This document shows, piece after piece, positions 18,366-26,629 of a stretch of 64,000 nucleotides of DNA. The notes below the pieces were generated by a model, which saw only the letters and a list, made by a program, of their open reading frames with translations, did no database searches and had not been told where the DNA came from. This stretch comes from Komarekiella delphini-convector SJRDD-AB1. GTDB taxonomy: Bacteria; Cyanobacteriota; Cyanobacteriia; Cyanobacteriales; Nostocaceae. The translations under genes were made by a program, and so were the position numbers. The stretch lies in NCBI RefSeq assembly GCF_014831675.1, contig NZ_VJXY01000001.1, forward strand, positions 117,324-181,323, given 5' to 3'. Position 1 is the first letter of the stretch. Each line of letters opens with the position of its first letter.

Positions 18366-20588
18366 ATGAAAAACAAATTACTACTCAAGTTAAGTAAATT
18401 CTGTCAAAATCTCAATCAGCGCATCAAGAAGCTATCTAAAACTAGGCGTTGGCACAAAAATAAAACTTTCAACTTTTTACTCAGTCTAACTGTCGGAGTA
18501 ATTATTACTTCTATTGGAATTACAACAGATTGGGCTACAACTGGAACGCCTGCACTTACATACAAAACATCTTGGATAGGTAATACTTTCGGTAGTGGAA
18601 ATCTGCGGGTACAAAACAATATAGAAGCAATGTATGTTGCTGCTGATGGCACAGTTTATACTAACAGCCATTGGGATGAAGCTGGAGCAGAAGCACAAAT
18701 ATATAAAGATGGCAAAGTAATTAGTGCTATTGGTGATACTCACGGCTGGAGTCGTAGCGGTGGCAAAGCCGTGGCTGTAAATAGTAAATATATTTACATT
18801 GCTATGAGCCAAGGTGCGATGGGTGAGACAAAAGAGGATTATCCTGCGAAAGGAACAACTTGGCACTGCGTCAGACGTTACGACTTATCTGGAAAACCTG
18901 CACCATTTCCTGAAGGACGTGGCTGGGATAAAAGTATGTTAATCACCAGCACCAAAAGCGAAGTTACCGGCTTAGCAACTGCGGGAAGCGAGTTGTATGT
19001 GAGTGATTTTGCTAGCGATCGCATTCGTGTCTACAATACTGACACAATGAAAGAACTTCGCAGCTTTAGCGTTGCTCGTCCGGGAGCAATAACCGTTGAT
19101 AGACAAGAAAATCTCTGGATTATTCAAAGCAAAAATGGTAGTAACCCTGCCAAGATTCTGCATTATTCCCAGACTGGAAAGCAATTACCTCAACAGATTG
19201 CCGATGTTGTCGAACCAACAGCGATCGCACTTGATCATCAAGGTAGGCTGTTAGTGGCAGAAAATGGGCCGCGTCAACAAATGTTGACTTATGACATCAA
19301 AGATAAACCAGTGCAGGTGAGTAGTTTCGGTTGCAAAGGCGGTATTTATGCAGGTATTCCGGGTGAAGTGCGAGATTTAAAACTTTATGGTATTACTGGA
19401 ATCGGTACAGATGCCGCAGGTAATATCTATATAAATAGTAATGGTTTCAACAAATCAGGAACGGATTTACGCAAATTCTCGCCATCAGGAAAACAATTAT
19501 GGCAAATGCTAGGATTGATATTCGTCGATAATGCTGATGCTGATCCCAAAACTGACGGTGTAGATGTATTCACCAAGCAGGAACACTATTTGATGGATTA
19601 CAGCCAGCCTGCTGGCAAACAATGGACTTACAAGGGTTATACTTTAAACGCTTTCAAATATCCTCAAGATCCCCGCTTGCATACATCGCCAGATGGAACC
19701 TTTGTTCGGCGCATCAAAGGTAAGCCTTTCTTGTTCCTCACAAATATGTATGGCAGCTTTCTGCAAATATATCGTTTCAATCCAGCTACAGATGGTAAGA
19801 TTGCCATTCCAGCAGGAATGTTTGTTGGTACTAATGGCGGAGATAAAAAATCCATCTCAGGAACCTGGCCACCGCAGCAACCGGAAAAAGGCGAGTGGAT
19901 ATGGCGGGATAATAACGGCAACGGGGCGTTTGAGAAAAATGAGTATGATAGCAGTAAAGATTATCCCTTCATCGGCGGCTGGTGGGTAGACAACAAAGGA
20001 GATGTTTGGAAAACTTTGCGAACTCAAGATGGTATTGGGATTAGGCATTATCCTTTACAGGGAATAGATGCAAAGGGGAATCCCATTTATTCCTATAGTT
20101 CGATGCAAAAGCAAACCACTCCAAAGATATTTACAGATTTACGGCGGATCGAATATTTCCCAGAAACAGATACTATGTATTTATCAGGCTTCACAGGAGA
20201 GCATCCTGCGATCGGTGATGATAACGGAGTCGTTGGTTCTGAGATTGCACGTTTTGACAATTGGAGCCAAGGAAATCGCACTCCTCGTTATCGGATTGTA
20301 ATTCCACACGACACCACTGGCAAACGTGAAGTGTCCACTGCTGCGATGAGCGTGGCTGGAGAATATGTATTCGCCGTGACAGTAAAAACCGCAGAGGTAT
20401 ACGTCTACAACACAGCAACGGGAACGCAAGTACAAAAGTTAAAACCCGGCCCAGAAGTTGGAAGTGAAAGCGGCTGGATTGATATACCATACGGTATCCG
20501 CGCTTTTCGGCGTTCAAATGGTGAGTACCTAGTGTTTGTAGAAGAAGATTGGAAAGGAAAAGTAATTATGTATAGGCTGATGGGGTAA
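18366..20588 (+). CDS. Exported beta-propeller (NHL/SMP-30-like) protein of unknown function
   Basis: A 740-residue protein. The strongly basic N-terminus (1-34) is followed by one hydrophobic helix (about 35-52, FNFLLSLTVGVIITSIGIT), so it is exported or anchored with its bulk outside the cytoplasm. The rest has repeated propeller-blade phrases such as YVAADGTVYTNSH, GLATAGSELYVSDF, AITVDRQENLWII, AIALDHQGRLLVAENG and IGTDAAGNIYINSNG. A calcium-loop-like DNNGNGAFEKNE lies near 520-531. I do not recognise a named family. It sits between glycosyltransferases and a PIG-L deacetylase, so a role in handling a surface glycan is an inference. A TTAGGA site lies 5 bp before the ATG. Confidence 0.85.
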   Translation: MKNKLLLKLSKFCQNLNQRIKKLSKTRRWHKNKTFNFLLSLTVGVIITSIGITTDWATTGTPALTYKTSWIGNTFGSGNLRVQNNIEAMYVAADGTVYTNSHWDEAGAEAQIYKDGKVISAIGDTHGWSRSGGKAVAVNSKYIYIAMSQGAMGETKEDYPAKGTTWHCVRRYDLSGKPAPFPEGRGWDKSMLITSTKSEVTGLATAGSELYVSDFASDRIRVYNTDTMKELRSFSVARPGAITVDRQENLWIIQSKNGSNPAKILHYSQTGKQLPQQIADVVEPTAIALDHQGRLLVAENGPRQQMLTYDIKDKPVQVSSFGCKGGIYAGIPGEVRDLKLYGITGIGTDAAGNIYINSNGFNKSGTDLRKFSPSGKQLWQMLGLIFVDNADADPKTDGVDVFTKQEHYLMDYSQPAGKQWTYKGYTLNAFKYPQDPRLHTSPDGTFVRRIKGKPFLFLTNMYGSFLQIYRFNPATDGKIAIPAGMFVGTNGGDKKSISGTWPPQQPEKGEWIWRDNNGNGAFEKNEYDSSKDYPFIGGWWVDNKGDVWKTLRTQDGIGIRHYPLQGIDAKGNPIYSYSSMQKQTTPKIFTDLRRIEYFPETDTMYLSGFTGEHPAIGDDNGVVGSEIARFDNWSQGNRTPRYRIVIPHDTTGKREVSTAAMSVAGEYVFAVTVKTAEVYVYNTATGTQVQKLKPGPEVGSESGWIDIPYGIRAFRRSNGEYLVFVEEDWKGKVIMYRLMG

Positions 20589-20591
20589 GTA

Positions 20592-20620
20592 GTAGAGACG
20601 TTGCCATACAACGTCTCTAC
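20592..20620. terminator. Hairpin after the beta-propeller gene
   Basis: GTAGAGACGTTG-CCATA-CAACGTCTCTAC, 12-bp perfect stem, 3 bp after the stop. Related hairpins follow the stops at 40531 and 63119. The similarity to the 63120 copy continues through AATGGTCTATCTGCCAC. Confidence 0.7.
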
Positions 20621-20695
20621 AATGGTCTATCTGCCACATTCTTTTTTTTCAGATTTGATATAACACGTATACAGCGGGTTTTATACCAATACAGA

Positions 20696-20968
20696 ACTTA
20701 CGCACTCAGATCCCCCAACCCCTTTAAAAAGGAGGCTTTATAAATTCCCTCCTTTTGAAGGGGAGCCAGCGCGCGGTCTTCTCTACTTTGAGGCTGCGCC
20801 AAGGGGGTTTCCACGCCACTCCCCACAACGGATAGCGCAGCGAAGCGCGAGTCTTGTCTGCGACACGCTGCGCGAACGAGCGTCGGCAACCTCCGCAAGG
20901 GGGTGGCTCCCCATGAGCGACTGGCGTGGGCTAGGGGGGATCTAGGTTTCAGCCTTCAATGCGTAAGT
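20696..20968. mobile_element. MITE-like element with ACTTACGCA terminal inverted repeats
   Basis: A 273-bp segment begins ACTTACGCA and ends TGCGTAAGT (9-bp perfect inverted ends). Just inside are GATCCCCCAACCCC and its inverse GGGGGGATC. The core is GC-rich and has palindromic GCGCAGCGAAGCGCG-like parts. No transposase frame. No clear target-site duplication was found. The inner GATCCCCCAACCCC fold-back recurs at 58979-59057. Confidence 0.6.
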
Positions 20969-20984
20969 CCTACAATAGATCACA

Positions 20985-21014
20985 GTAGGGTGAGCATTGC
21001 AATGCCCACCCTAC
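20985..21014. repeat. 30-bp near-palindrome
   Basis: GTAGGGTGAGCATTGC followed by AATGCCCACCCTAC; all but one pair are complementary. Related to the hairpin after murA. Confidence 0.75.
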
Positions 21015-21295
21015 AAGCTTTGCACAGATAATTAAATTTTTATTTTATAAGTTAGATATTTTTTGAACTTTATAAAAATGCCGCTTAAAAAATCAGCTAT
21101 TTCTTCATATTTAAAATTCCAGATTTACATATATTTTATGCATCATCAATAATCAACTAGATTATGATAATAATATATTTTATTAAAAGGGCAATTGTTC
21201 AACAAAGTATAAGATTACTTTGAGGCTAAAAGATATTTTAATAAGCATAAAGTTTGAATAAGTAGTCTCATATTTTGCTAATTAAAACAGGAATT

Positions 21296-22081
21296 ATGAA
21301 TTTCAAAACAAAGCTTAAACTGTTAGATAAATTAATTCCAAACATCTGGTTGTATCAGATGCAATATATCCACTCCAGCCTATTAGTTCAATGGATTTTG
21401 CGTTGGGGAAGTAAGCCATTAGCATTTAGCCAAAAATCAGCAATGGTGTTTTCTCCCCACCAAGATGATGAAACCTTTGGCTGTGGTGGGATGATTGCTA
21501 TGAAACGTGAACATGGCATACCAGTAGTAGTAGTTTTTTTGACGGATGGACAAGGGTCAGGTAGTTCAAAGCCACATTCTCAAGAGAAAATTAGCCAAAC
21601 TCGTAAGCGAGAAGCGATGACAGCACTAGAAATTTTGGGAGTGAGTCCTTCAGAAATTTACTTTTTGGAAAAACCAGATGGAACTTTGCAAGATTTAAAA
21701 AATGAGGAACGGCAACAAATAATTAAACAGGTTGCTAAACTTTTGAAGTATTATAAATCAGAAGAAGTTTACGTGCCTCATCACAAAGACTGCCATAAAG
21801 ATCATGAGGCAACTTATAAATTAATTCAAGAAGCAATTGCCCAATCAGAAATAAAAATTGACCTGCTACAATATCCTATTTGGTTGTTCTGGAGAGCACC
21901 AATATTTATTCTATTAAAGTTGCAAGATATAGCAGCAGCTCACTATCTTCCAATTACATCAGTTCAAGACAAGAAAAATAAAGCGATCGCCTCATATATT
22001 TCTCAAACTCAAAGCCTACCCCGTGGCTTTATCAAGCAATTTTTAGGGACGCGAGAAATCTTCTTTAAAGCTGAATCTTAG
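21296..22081 (+). CDS. PIG-L family deacetylase
   Basis: A LmbE/PIG-L-like protein of 261 residues. The zinc-site motif PHQDDE (near 56-61) and the second histidine pair in VPHHKDCHKDHEA (near 161-173) are present. The family removes acetyl groups from N-acetylglucosamine-containing lipids or glycans, as in GlcNAc-PI, mycothiol or bacillithiol synthesis. A neighbouring GT4 gene 87 bp downstream suggests a GlcNAc-containing surface glycan or glycolipid. I chose ATG 21296, preceded by ACAGGAA; an in-frame TTG at 21275 adds seven residues without a better ribosome-binding site. Confidence 0.9.
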   Translation: MNFKTKLKLLDKLIPNIWLYQMQYIHSSLLVQWILRWGSKPLAFSQKSAMVFSPHQDDETFGCGGMIAMKREHGIPVVVVFLTDGQGSGSSKPHSQEKISQTRKREAMTALEILGVSPSEIYFLEKPDGTLQDLKNEERQQIIKQVAKLLKYYKSEEVYVPHHKDCHKDHEATYKLIQEAIAQSEIKIDLLQYPIWLFWRAPIFILLKLQDIAAAHYLPITSVQDKKNKAIASYISQTQSLPRGFIKQFLGTREIFFKAES

Positions 22082-22168
22082 TATCCAATCCAGAGCTAAG
22101 TAGAGATTGCATTTATAGGGCTAAAACTTATCGATTCGCTACAAGTAACCGCTGTGGAGAACATATAA

Positions 22169-23299
22169 ATGCGTATATTACATATTACAAACCATATCCA
22201 AAAAATTGGTAACGGTATTGTGAATGTGGCCGTAGACTTAGCATGTTTGCAATCAAAAGACGGTCATGATGTTGCTGTAGCGTCTGCTGGGGGAGAATAT
22301 AAAGCATTACTAGAATCTCATGGTGTCACACACTTTCAACTAGATCAGTCACGGACACCACTAAATCTGATTAAAGCTGCTTGGTGTTATCGGGGAATAG
22401 TACAAGAGTTTCAGCCGGATATTGTCCATGCACACATGATGACAGGAGTCGTGCTAGCAGGAGTACTTAGAAGCCGTTGTGAATATAGTTTAGTTTCTAC
22501 TGTACACAATGAATTTCAGCGTAGTGCAGTACTGATGGGATTAGCAGATAGGGTAATTGCAGTTAGTCACGCAGTAGCCGATTCTATGGTGCAGCGTCGT
22601 ATACCTAAGAGCAAATTACGAGTAGTCTCCAATGGCACATTAGGCAGTCCCCGGCATAAGAGTATTAAAGATTACCAACCACTACCATTGTACCGTCCCG
22701 CGATCGCTACAGTAGCAGGAATGTATTCTCGCAAAGGTATTACTGAGTTAATTGAAGCCTTCGTCAAAATTGCGGCAGACTTTCCGCAAGTACATCTATA
22801 TTTAATAGGAGACGGCCCAGAACGCTCTATGTTTGAAGCAATGGTGCAAAAAATACCTTTTAGCAATACCTGCGGTGATCTGCGCCAACGCATTCATTTT
22901 GAAGGTTTCCAGCCAGAGCCACAATGCTATATGCTAGCAACAGATATCTTCGTTCTGGCTTCACATCACGAATCTTTTGGTTTGGTGCTAACAGAGGCGC
23001 GAGAAGCAGGTTGTGCCATTATTGCCAGCGATGTAGACGGTATTCCTGAGACTTTAGATAATCGACAAGCTGGTCTTTTAGTACCACCTAAAGATAGCAA
23101 AGCCTTAGCAGATGCTTTGGTGCAATTGCTCAGCGACCCCAAACAGATGCACAAATGGAAATCCCGCGCCAAACAAAACCTAGAACGGTTTAGCGCCAAG
23201 CGGGTGAGCAAGGAAACACTAGCTGTCTACCGTGAATTAATCACGAACTACCTTGAAAACAGAATAGTTCAAATAAAAGAACTTTTTGCTAGTAAATAA
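22169..23299 (+). CDS. GT4 family glycosyltransferase
   Basis: A 376-residue GT-B glycosyltransferase. N-terminal MRILHITNHIQKIGNGI, DIVHAHMM in the acceptor domain (near 90-97), VAGMYSRKGITELIEAF (near 185-201) and the E-x7-E region HESFGLVLTEAREAG (near 270-284) followed by ASDVDGIPETLD. GGAG lies 9 bp before the ATG. Same strand and close to the PIG-L gene, a pairing reminiscent of pathways where a GlcNAc transferase is followed by a deacetylase. Acceptor and donor are unknown. Confidence 0.92.
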   Translation: MRILHITNHIQKIGNGIVNVAVDLACLQSKDGHDVAVASAGGEYKALLESHGVTHFQLDQSRTPLNLIKAAWCYRGIVQEFQPDIVHAHMMTGVVLAGVLRSRCEYSLVSTVHNEFQRSAVLMGLADRVIAVSHAVADSMVQRRIPKSKLRVVSNGTLGSPRHKSIKDYQPLPLYRPAIATVAGMYSRKGITELIEAFVKIAADFPQVHLYLIGDGPERSMFEAMVQKIPFSNTCGDLRQRIHFEGFQPEPQCYMLATDIFVLASHHESFGLVLTEAREAGCAIIASDVDGIPETLDNRQAGLLVPPKDSKALADALVQLLSDPKQMHKWKSRAKQNLERFSAKRVSKETLAVYRELITNYLENRIVQIKELFASK

Positions 23300-23441
23300 A
23301 TATGCATTTAGTTTAGAGTATTGCCATAGTTAGGGTAAGCGTTCCTGTTACTGGATATCCAAAAACTCTGGCATTAGCAAAAGTATTTGGTACGTCAAAC
23401 ACCGTTCTATTCTCAACTTTAATTAAACTCGCTTTAGTTAG

Positions 23442-23487
23442 AATTTGTAGCTCAAAGAAAGTTTAAACTTTCTTTGAGCTACAAATT
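23442..23487. terminator. Perfect 46-bp palindrome between convergent genes
   Basis: The 23-base arm AATTTGTAGCTCAAAG...TTT is followed at once by its exact reverse complement, with no spacer. It ends 11 bp before the fasciclin-gene stop and lies between convergent genes ending at 23299 and 23499. As RNA it gives a long hairpin with A/T-rich base in both directions, so a bidirectional terminator is likely. Confidence 0.7.
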
Positions 23488-23498
23488 TAAGTAATTGC

Positions 23499-23900
23499 TT
23501 ATGCAGGAATCAAAACTGTATCAATGACGTGAATGACACCGTTATCAGCAGCAACATCTGGTGTTGCAACAGTAGCATCATTTATCTTAACTCCATTAGA
23601 GGCGTCAATTTTCACATCAGAACCTTCAACGGTAGTAGCTGACTTCAGCTTAACTACATCAGATGAAAGTACTTTACCTGAAACAACATGATAAGTCAGG
23701 ATTTTCTTGAGCTTTGGAATATCTTTGAGCAGTGCATCTACTGTACCTTCTGGCAGCTTAGCAAATGCTTCGTCGGTAGGTGCAAACACAGTAAACGGGC
23801 CAGCACCTTTGAGGGTATCTACCAGATTTGCAGCTTTGATTGCAGCAACTAAGGTATTAAAAGACCCAGCATTAACGGCGGTATCAACAATGTCAGCCAT
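23499..23900 (-). CDS. Fasciclin (FAS1) domain protein
   Basis: A 133-residue protein made of a single FAS1 domain. Conserved box H1 is [17 protein letters not shown] (near 35-51), the central YHVV is near 70, and box H2 is [13 protein letters not shown] at the C-terminus. FAS1 domains mediate adhesion. No signal peptide is seen, unlike many secreted relatives, but short cyanobacterial FAS1 proteins of this kind are common. Length matches one domain. Confidence 0.94.
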   Translation of the reverse strand: MADIVDTAVNAGSFNTLVAAIKAANLVDTLKGAGPFTVFAPTDEAFAKLPEGTVDALLKDIPKLKKILTYHVVSGKVLSSDVVKLKSATTVEGSDVKIDASNGVKINDATVATPDVAADNGVIHVIDTVLIPA

Positions 23901-24276
23901 GTGTTTTACCTTAAACTAATTTACATTCTGTTACAAACGTAACATTCCTTAAGATAAATAGTATCTACCTTTAGACGTGTGTCCTATCAGCTTAATTACG
24001 GTAGTATACTGTGTGTTTTTTATGCTACATATTATTAGTAGTTTTATTTTTAATAAATTAAAATCGACTTGCTCAAAAACCTGAAAAGTACTATTTATAT
24101 GCTGTGGAAAATTGGCATTTTAAATTCTAGCCAGAACAAGAATAGCCATGAGGCTAGTAAAAGTTATTGATAGCAATACCTAAAAAAATACTAATAATAT
24201 TAACGGCAGCCGGATCATTAGTAAAAAATTATACTTTAAGGTATAGCTATAGTAGTTTTTGGCTACTTGTTGTCCA
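23901..24276. other. Intergenic region, AT-rich
   Basis: About 376 bp with no gene or repeat that I can support. The part next to 23900 should hold the fasciclin-gene promoter. Confidence 0.5.
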
Positions 24277-24582
24277 TTAACTAATAAAATCTTTATGGGC
24301 AGCTACAAGCATTTGTGCTTGCCTCAAAACATTGCCAAATAAATAAGCAGGAATCTGCCAAGCTGCAACCGTAACTTCTTTAGCCATATCCTGTATGCTA
24401 ATTGCGATTAATTCATGCTCTGGTGGCTCTCCCTCAACTGCACCAGACCAAGTAAAAGCTAATAAAAAATTATCGTATCCAGGTAAGCATGCAATCAAGC
24501 ATTCTTCTTGTGCTGGTTGGCAAATAATCCCGTGTTCATTTGCCAGCGCTATTAGTTTTTGGAAGTTATTTAAATTAGTCAT
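24277..24582 (-). CDS. Conserved-type hypothetical protein
   Basis: A 101-residue soluble protein starting MTNLNNFQKLIALANEHGI. It has two cysteines early (C21, C28), a hydrophobic core with alternating strands (ECLIACLPGYDNFLLAFTW) and a helical C-terminus (IPAYLFGNVLRQAQMLVAAHK). Coding-like composition and a clear ATG support it as a gene. I do not recognise the family, and the neighbours give no hint of function. Confidence 0.65.
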   Translation of the reverse strand: MTNLNNFQKLIALANEHGIICQPAQEECLIACLPGYDNFLLAFTWSGAVEGEPPEHELIAISIQDMAKEVTVAAWQIPAYLFGNVLRQAQMLVAAHKDFIS

Positions 24583-24937
24583 TCGTCCTTTGCGTACAAT
24601 TTAAAAACACTTTGATGAGATTGTCTATACTGTTAGTGAAATTATTGTTACATTTACCAAGAAACCAGCCATAGCTACAATAAATTTATCAAGAGTACTG
24701 CTAACAGGAATTGAAAATTTTCTAGAATGAAAAGTGTTACAAATCTGTATATTCAGTTGTTGTGTGGGCTATGCGATCGCCTATACTCTAGCTACTAGAA
24801 AAGTTCCCTAAAAAGTAAAGATTTAGGTGTCTAATCAGAGTTGGAAATTATTAAATTATTGGAACTATATCGCAAGCGTCTAGTTGAATTAGCAACAATT
24901 GCTACTTTTCAAAAAAATCTATGCCGCCCATAGAGAG
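24583..24937. other. Intergenic region with possible gene remnant
   Basis: About 355 bp. A TTG-started frame at 24841-24933 (30 residues, EIIKLLELYRKRLVELATIA at its start) has protein-like composition and ends abruptly at a stop; it may be the remnant of a decayed gene. A HIP1 GCGATCGC lies near 24774. Confidence 0.4.
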
Positions 24938-26629
24938 TCATTTAATAACTTGCTCATAGTGGTCTTCATTGCCTTTCTCTACAAACCACCCTACGACACT
25001 TAACCCCAACAACAACGGTGTCAACCAATCACCCCAACGAACATATAAAGTCTGCGTCTGTCGGCGATAAATTGTTGCAGCATGAGTTTCGTAGGTATTA
25101 TATCCAGATATCCACAGAGTTTTGCCGTGAGGATCTACAAAAGCTGAGTATCCGGTATTAGTTGCCCGCACAGCCCATCTATCAGTTTCAATTGCCCGCA
25201 TGATATCTTGTGCATGGTGCTGGAATGGCATGTGAGCGCTGTAATGAGCATCGTTAGAAGAACTGAGGATAAATTGTCCACCCGCAGCAGCTTGACGGCG
25301 AAATTGCTCTGGAAATGCAGATTCGTAACAAATACCGACAATAGCCCGACCAAAAGGGGTGTCAACTATCTGATTTGCTGAACCGGGAATTTGGTGTGCA
25401 TTCAAAGGCGATAAGCGCTGAATTATCCCGCCTAAAATCCCTTCAAAGGGAATATACTCCCCCAGAGGTACTAGTTTGGCTTTGTCGTAGCGGCTGACAA
25501 TTTCACCATTACTATTAAAAGTAAACAAGCTAATTGTGTAGCTGCGTCCCCGTTCTCCAAAAGCCCCAATCCAAGCAACTACACCTTTTTCCCGCACTGC
25601 TGAGACTAAGGCAGTTTCCATCAAGTTACGCTGGAAAACAGGTAAAGCGCCCTCTGGGGTTAAAACTCCATCTACACCTTGATCTGCTAAAGTAATATAC
25701 CCATTGGTGTAGTTTTCTTGAGCGCGACGAAACCCCTCAGAACCAAGTAAAAGTCGGTTAGGGATATTACCTTGAATAATCCCAATTCTCAATGCTGCTT
25801 CTGGTACTTGAGTGATGGGGCGGATGTATAAGATTAAACCAATGAGGTGTAAGCTAATTAATAGTCCCACGGCGGTAACTAAGTATTTATTAACGAACCA
25901 CAGAGGCGCAGAGAGCGCAGAGAGAATTTCCTCTGTGTTCTCTGTCTTGGAACGTTTTGTTCGCCGGAAATCGGCGCTCAGACTTTCCGTTGCGTCTCTG
26001 CGGTTTGTCCATCCTTCAGCAATCAAGCCATTAATAGCAACTATCGCCGCTGTCACAGTATTAGGCCCGGAGAGTTGACCTAGATGCAAAATTACGAGAT
26101 TATGCGGACTTTGTGTGTAAGCAAGAGAACTCCACCACAGCGGCCCAGCACTCCACAAACTCTCTAAGCCGCACCAGACAGCTGTACCAATTAGTATACG
26201 TAGCCACGATTTTTGTCTACCCAGGCGAACCATTACAGCCGCCCAAATAGTAACGAATATTCCTCCCAAGACACTGATAAATCCCCAACAAAAAAGAGTG
26301 ATTGCCAAACTTGGCAACCACGGAACACCCAACCATGTCATGGGATGAATTCCCGTAATCCAAGATAGGGCGATACCGTGATAAGCGATACCCCATAGGA
26401 AAGCAGGGAAAGATGAGGGGGCAGGAGGGGATTGGTTTTTACGTTTTGAGGCACTAACAACTAATATCCATAAAGGTGCTAAGGCAATCCACGCTAAGAA
26501 CCATGCACCTACAGGGGCCACGGTTAGCCCCATTAAAACCCCACTGATTAAGGCAATTAAGCAAGGGATTAAGGAGATAAACCTCTCTCCCTGCTTCCCC
26601 TGCTTGTTATTCTGCTTCTTCCGCATCAC
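24938..26629 (-). CDS. lnt: Apolipoprotein N-acyltransferase, Lnt
   Basis: A 563-residue membrane enzyme that N-acylates the lipid-bearing cysteine of lipoproteins at the outer face of the plasma membrane. N-terminal transmembrane helices (about 20-265) lead into a nitrilase-like domain with the catalytic triad visible: E in LTPEGALP, K in [12 protein letters not shown] and C in [10 protein letters not shown]. The start lies inside gyrA (23-bp overlap), so the genes are coupled. Odd point: a hydrophilic stretch before the last N-terminal-region helix, [20 protein letters not shown] onward (DNA 25894-26009), is encoded by intergenic-type repeat sequence and seems to be an in-frame insertion. 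Confidence 0.93.
   Translation of the reverse strand: MMRKKQNNKQGKQGERFISLIPCLIALISGVLMGLTVAPVGAWFLAWIALAPLWILVVSASKRKNQSPPAPSSFPAFLWGIAYHGIALSWITGIHPMTWLGVPWLPSLAITLFCWGFISVLGGIFVTIWAAVMVRLGRQKSWLRILIGTAVWCGLESLWSAGPLWWSSLAYTQSPHNLVILHLGQLSGPNTVTAAIVAINGLIAEGWTNRRDATESLSADFRRTKRSKTENTEEILSALSAPLWFVNKYLVTAVGLLISLHLIGLILYIRPITQVPEAALRIGIIQGNIPNRLLLGSEGFRRAQENYTNGYITLADQGVDGVLTPEGALPVFQRNLMETALVSAVREKGVVAWIGAFGERGRSYTISLFTFNSNGEIVSRYDKAKLVPLGEYIPFEGILGGIIQRLSPLNAHQIPGSANQIVDTPFGRAIVGICYESAFPEQFRRQAAAGGQFILSSSNDAHYSAHMPFQHHAQDIMRAIETDRWAVRATNTGYSAFVDPHGKTLWISGYNTYETHAATIYRRQTQTLYVRWGDWLTPLLLGLSVVGWFVEKGNEDHYEQVIK
25894..26009. repeat. Intergenic-type repeat inserted in frame in lnt
   Basis: CCACAGAGGCGCAGAGAGCG, CTCTGTGTTCTCTG and GCGCTCAGACTTTCCG occur here. 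On the lnt coding strand the last reads CGGAAAGTCTGAGCG, matching the intergenic block at about 3699-3713. Such 'cagaggcgcagag' sequence is otherwise intergenic in this window (3955, 14930). Confidence 0.7.

Larger units (their letters stand above)
20621..21295. other. Repeat-rich intergenic region
   Basis: No supported gene. It contains a MITE-like element (20696-20968), a near-palindrome (20985-21014) and then about 250 bp of AT-rich sequence that should hold the promoter of the PIG-L gene. Confidence 0.65.

Noticed and set aside
18486-18866. 126-codon minus-strand frame inside the beta-propeller gene
   Set aside because: Shadow frame with a biased, non-protein-like composition.
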